Of a DNA stretch of 14,110 bases, positions 12,170 through 14,110 are shown piece by piece. A program made the position numbers and the translations under genes. The DNA comes from JAWXCM01 sp034408745. Its GTDB lineage: Bacteria; Acidobacteriota; Terriglobia; Bryobacterales; Bryobacteraceae. The DNA lies in assembly GCA_034408745.1 (NCBI GenBank), contig JAWXCM010000338.1, positions 1 through 14,110 on the forward strand. Direction: 5' to 3'. The notes under the pieces were generated by a model. The model worked only from the letters and a program-made list of their open reading frames with translations, made no database searches and was not told where the DNA came from. Within the stretch, counting starts at the first letter, position 1. Every line of letters begins with the position of its first letter.

Positions 12170-13383
12170 TCGACAACGGCCTGCATGACAGCGTTCTCGA
12201 AATCCCGGTCGGCCTGGCGGTTCGGGTTGTCGGTCTGGATCATCATGAGTCCGACGATCTTCTCCTTCGGGTCCACCCAGAAGTGCGTGCCGTAGGCGCC
12301 GTCCCAGCCGAAGCTGCCCGCCGAAACACGCTGGCTGGCGGCGACAGGATCGTTCACCACCTGCACGCTTAGTCCGAAGCCGCGACCTGGGGCTCGGCCT
12401 GGCATCGAGTCGGGCACGAACACTGACGCCATGAGCTCAACCGTCTTCGGGCTCAGCAATCGCTTGCCGTTCCACTGTCCACCGGATGCGAGCATCGCTC
12501 CGAACTTCGCGTACTCCTCAGTGGTCGCCTTCAGTCCGCCGCCTCCCGAGAAGTACGTTGGGTAGTACAGCTTATCGATCGCCTCGGTCTGCCGAATGAC
12601 GCCGTCGACGCGGTGGTAGGTTCTCGGGATGCGGGCCGCGATGGGCTCGGAAGGCGGCTCAAACCAAACCTCCTTCATACCGAGCGGGTCGAACAGACGC
12701 TCTCGCAGGAACCGGTCGAAACTCTGCCCCGAAACCACTTCCACCACCCGCCCCAGGGTGTCGAACGCAGCCAGGGCGCTGTAGGCGTATTTCGACCCAG
12801 GTTCAAATTCCAGCGACGTCTTCCCCCACATCGGGATGTACTCGGCGAGCGTCTTACCCGGCCGGGTGCTCCCTGAAACCTGCTTCATGGCGCCATTCCC
12901 GACCGGTCCCGACCCGAGTCCCGACACGTGCGTCAGCAAATCCTGAATCGTGATCTCCCGCTTCGCTGCGTCGCCTGCCGAGCCAACTTTCAGCCCCTTA
13001 AATTCCGGAATGAACCGCGAGACTGGATCGGTGAGCCGGACCTTACCCTCCTCCATCAGCATCAGGATCGCAACGCCCGTCACCGGCTTCGACATCGACC
13101 AGACGCGAAACAGCGCGTCCTTCGCCATGGGCTTCTTCGCGTCCACGTCGGCGAGCCCGTGCGCCTCGAAATGCGCCAGTTTGCCCTTTCGCATCACCAG
13201 CGTCACTGCGCCGGAGAAGTCGTGAGCGTCGATGTGGGCCTGCATGGTGTCGTGGATCCGCTTCAGCCTCTCCGAAGAGAGCCCGACCTCCTCCGGCTTC
13301 GCCGCGACCGGTAACGGAGCCGCCTGAACCGCTACCCAAAGTGATAAGAAACCGACTAATCCAGCCAGACACCTGTTTCGCAT
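12166..13383 (-). CDS. Secreted serine hydrolase, beta-lactamase/esterase superfamily
   Basis: The 405-residue product belongs to the broad COG1680-type family of serine hydrolases (class C beta-lactamase, EstB-like esterases, D-aminopeptidases). It has an N-terminal signal peptide (MRNRC, a hydrophobic stretch to about residue 21, cleavage near VQAA-P), so it is probably exported. The nucleophile motif SMSK is at Ser96-Lys99. The second motif is Tyr201-Ser-Ala, without the Asn of true class C enzymes, as in many esterase-like members. The third motif region is GWDGAYGTHFWVDP at 359-372. The ATG at 13383 is preferred over the upstream TTG at 13413 because it places the signal peptide at the N terminus. 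The substrate cannot be told; beta-lactam resistance should not be assumed. It lies between two paralogous small genes on the other strand. Confidence 0.9.
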   Translation of the reverse strand: MRNRCLAGLVGFLSLWVAVQAAPLPVAAKPEEVGLSSERLKRIHDTMQAHIDAHDFSGAVTLVMRKGKLAHFEAHGLADVDAKKPMAKDALFRVWSMSKPVTGVAILMLMEEGKVRLTDPVSRFIPEFKGLKVGSAGDAAKREITIQDLLTHVSGLGSGPVGNGAMKQVSGSTRPGKTLAEYIPMWGKTSLEFEPGSKYAYSALAAFDTLGRVVEVVSGQSFDRFLRERLFDPLGMKEVWFEPPSEPIAARIPRTYHRVDGVIRQTEAIDKLYYPTYFSGGGGLKATTEEYAKFGAMLASGGQWNGKRLLSPKTVELMASVFVPDSMPGRAPGRGFGLSVQVVNDPVAASQRVSAGSFGWDGAYGTHFWVDPKEKIVGLMMIQTDNPNRQADRDFENAVMQAVVD

Positions 13384-13501
13384 TTCCCTGGCAGTATACA
13401 CCGCGGAACTCAAGGCGTGTGAGATCGGCAGCAGGGTATTAAGGTCACCGTGAGATAACCGCTAAAAGTTCGAACAGTTCTGAGAGGATTTCGCCGCAGC
13501 T

Positions 13502-13516
13502 TACACCTGTGGTGTA
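13502..13516 (+). promoter_or_regulatory. Inverted repeat at the start of the second paralog
   Basis: TACACC (13502-13507) and GGTGTA (13511-13516) are perfect inverted arms around a TGT spacer. The last base is the A of the chosen ATG at 13516. It lies in the 132-base divergent region between the serine hydrolase and the second paralog, so it may be an operator or a translation-control hairpin. No recognisable Shine-Dalgarno lies within the normal distance of this ATG. Confidence 0.4.
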
Positions 13517-13866
13517 TGAGCGCGAGTTCCCTTGATGTGACGGCCGACGTTCCGGACGGCGACTATGACGTTATTGTTGACCAAATCGAACTGACAGCGA
13601 CGCCAGCTTTGGTGTGGCATCTTCGGATCGCCGACGGGCCGTACGCCGGACGGCAGTTGTGGAAGCGCAGGCTCGTTACGGAACTGACCAGAGCCGCTAT
13701 AAGGGATGATTTCGAAAAATGCGGTGTTGCTCTGGAGACCTGCTTTCAGGTTCCGCGCGGGCTGGATCAACTCTCGGGTCTTCGTGTGCCTGTGATGAAA
13801 CGGACTCAGGATTGCTCCGATGTGAAAGTCCACATCCAGTGGCCTGCCGAGGCAAGTCCGCTCTAA
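13516..13866 (+). CDS. Uncharacterised small protein, paralog of the gene at 11834
   Basis: The 116-residue product has VPDGDYDVIVDQIEL at about residues 12-26, VWHLRIADGPYAGRQLW at 34-50, RDDFEKCGVALE at about 60-72 and VPVMKRTQD near 92-100. The same motifs recur in the 11834 gene in the same order and spacing, so the two are paralogs, probably from an old duplication. The RIADGPYAGR phrase recalls phage DUF669 proteins, where a similar block (DGPYxGR) occurs, but this is only a resemblance. The start is uncertain: ATG 13516 lacks a nearby ribosome-binding site, and GTG at 13537 is an alternative. The stop overlaps the end of the minus-strand gene at 13863 by four bases. Confidence 0.75.
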   Translation: MSASSLDVTADVPDGDYDVIVDQIELTATPALVWHLRIADGPYAGRQLWKRRLVTELTRAAIRDDFEKCGVALETCFQVPRGLDQLSGLRVPVMKRTQDCSDVKVHIQWPAEASPL

Positions 13867-14110
13867 CGTCTGATGGCGTTTTTCAACTGTGTGACCTTGT
13901 CTGAATCGCCGACCGTACTGCCGTCGGCGTAAAGGGCCGCTGTCGCTTTCAGATAGTCGGGCGCGGTGCCGGGCATCAGGCTCGACACCTTGTACCTTCG
14001 TTCTTCGCCTGGCCGTATCGGCGATTTGGCTTCGTTTTTCAGCAGTTTGAAGTTATTCCCAGGGTAGTCGACCATCTCGACCAGGAACGCTGTCAGGGGC
14101 TGCGAGCCCA
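13863..14110 (-). CDS. C-terminal part of an uncharacterised protein (5' end outside window)
   Basis: The minus-strand frame is open from the right edge to TAG at 13863-13865, with 81-82 codons visible. It is not likely to start at the internal ATG at 14075, because the frame continues upstream with sensible sequence (SQPLTAFLVE before MVDYPG). The visible part has PLTAFLVEMVDYPG, IRPGEERRYKVSSLMPG and KATAALYADGSTVGD, a pattern of short beta strands like an Ig-like or other beta-sandwich domain. I associate this type with hypothetical proteins common in Acidobacteriota, from general familiarity only. Its 3' end overlaps the second paralog by four bases. Confidence 0.7.
   Translation of the reverse strand, partial: GSQPLTAFLVEMVDYPGNNFKLLKNEAKSPIRPGEERRYKVSSLMPGTAPDYLKATAALYADGSTVGDSDKVTQLKNAIRR

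Noticed and set aside
12166..13383. Reading the serine hydrolase as a beta-lactam resistance gene
   Set aside because: The SxxK motif is present, but the YxN motif has Ala in place of Asn, and the overall style is that of esterase/peptidase-like members, so resistance cannot be claimed.
13390..13395. TATACT on the minus strand as a -10 box just ahead of the serine hydrolase ATG
   Set aside because: No -35 element at suitable spacing, and it would place the transcript start almost at the ATG. A leaderless mRNA is possible but not supported.

Overview
The window is a long ribosomal-protein operon joined to a short, unrelated accessory stretch. The gene order is that of the bacterial S10, spc and alpha operons run together on the + strand. 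It starts with the last 115 codons of what is probably rpsC, then rplP-rpmC-rpsQ, rplN-rplX-rplE-rpsN-rpsH-rplF-rplR-rpsE-rpmD-(small coiled-coil ORF)-rplO-secY-map-infA-rpmJ-rpsM-rpsK-rpsD-rpoA-rplQ, and closes with a strong intrinsic terminator at 11670-11697.

The fairly high GC, the zinc-binding forms of S14, L36 and S4, the style of the small coiled-coil protein and the family of the final partial gene all suggest an Acidobacteriota genome, perhaps Bryobacterales/Solibacter-like. This placement is an inference from protein style; no rRNA or other marker is available to test it.

Within the operon most genes abut or overlap by a few bases. Three longer gaps carry inverted repeats: 1385-1489 before rplN (the classical S10/spc boundary), 3100-3232 before rpsH, and 9348-9495 before rpsD. 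S8 and S4 are the classical autogenous repressors of the spc and alpha operons in E. coli, so the last two gaps are candidate leader elements. The products jointly build the 30S and 50S subunits, the Sec translocon channel (SecY), N-terminal methionine removal (Map), translation initiation (IF1) and the RNA polymerase alpha subunit.

Four things in the operon are out of the ordinary. The presumed S3 carries a YQGGG-repeat, then Pro/Gln-rich, disordered tail. A 65-residue coiled-coil gene is inserted, translationally coupled, between rpmD and rplO. rpoA is broken by a single extra G at 10311-10314. infA is divergent at its N terminus and has a GTG start.

After the terminator, 11698-14110 holds two paralogous genes of about 110 codons on the + strand that resemble each other and no family I can name firmly. 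They flank a minus-strand secreted serine hydrolase of the beta-lactamase/esterase superfamily. A partial minus-strand gene ends the window. Each paralog overlaps the 3' end of a minus-strand gene by exactly four bases.
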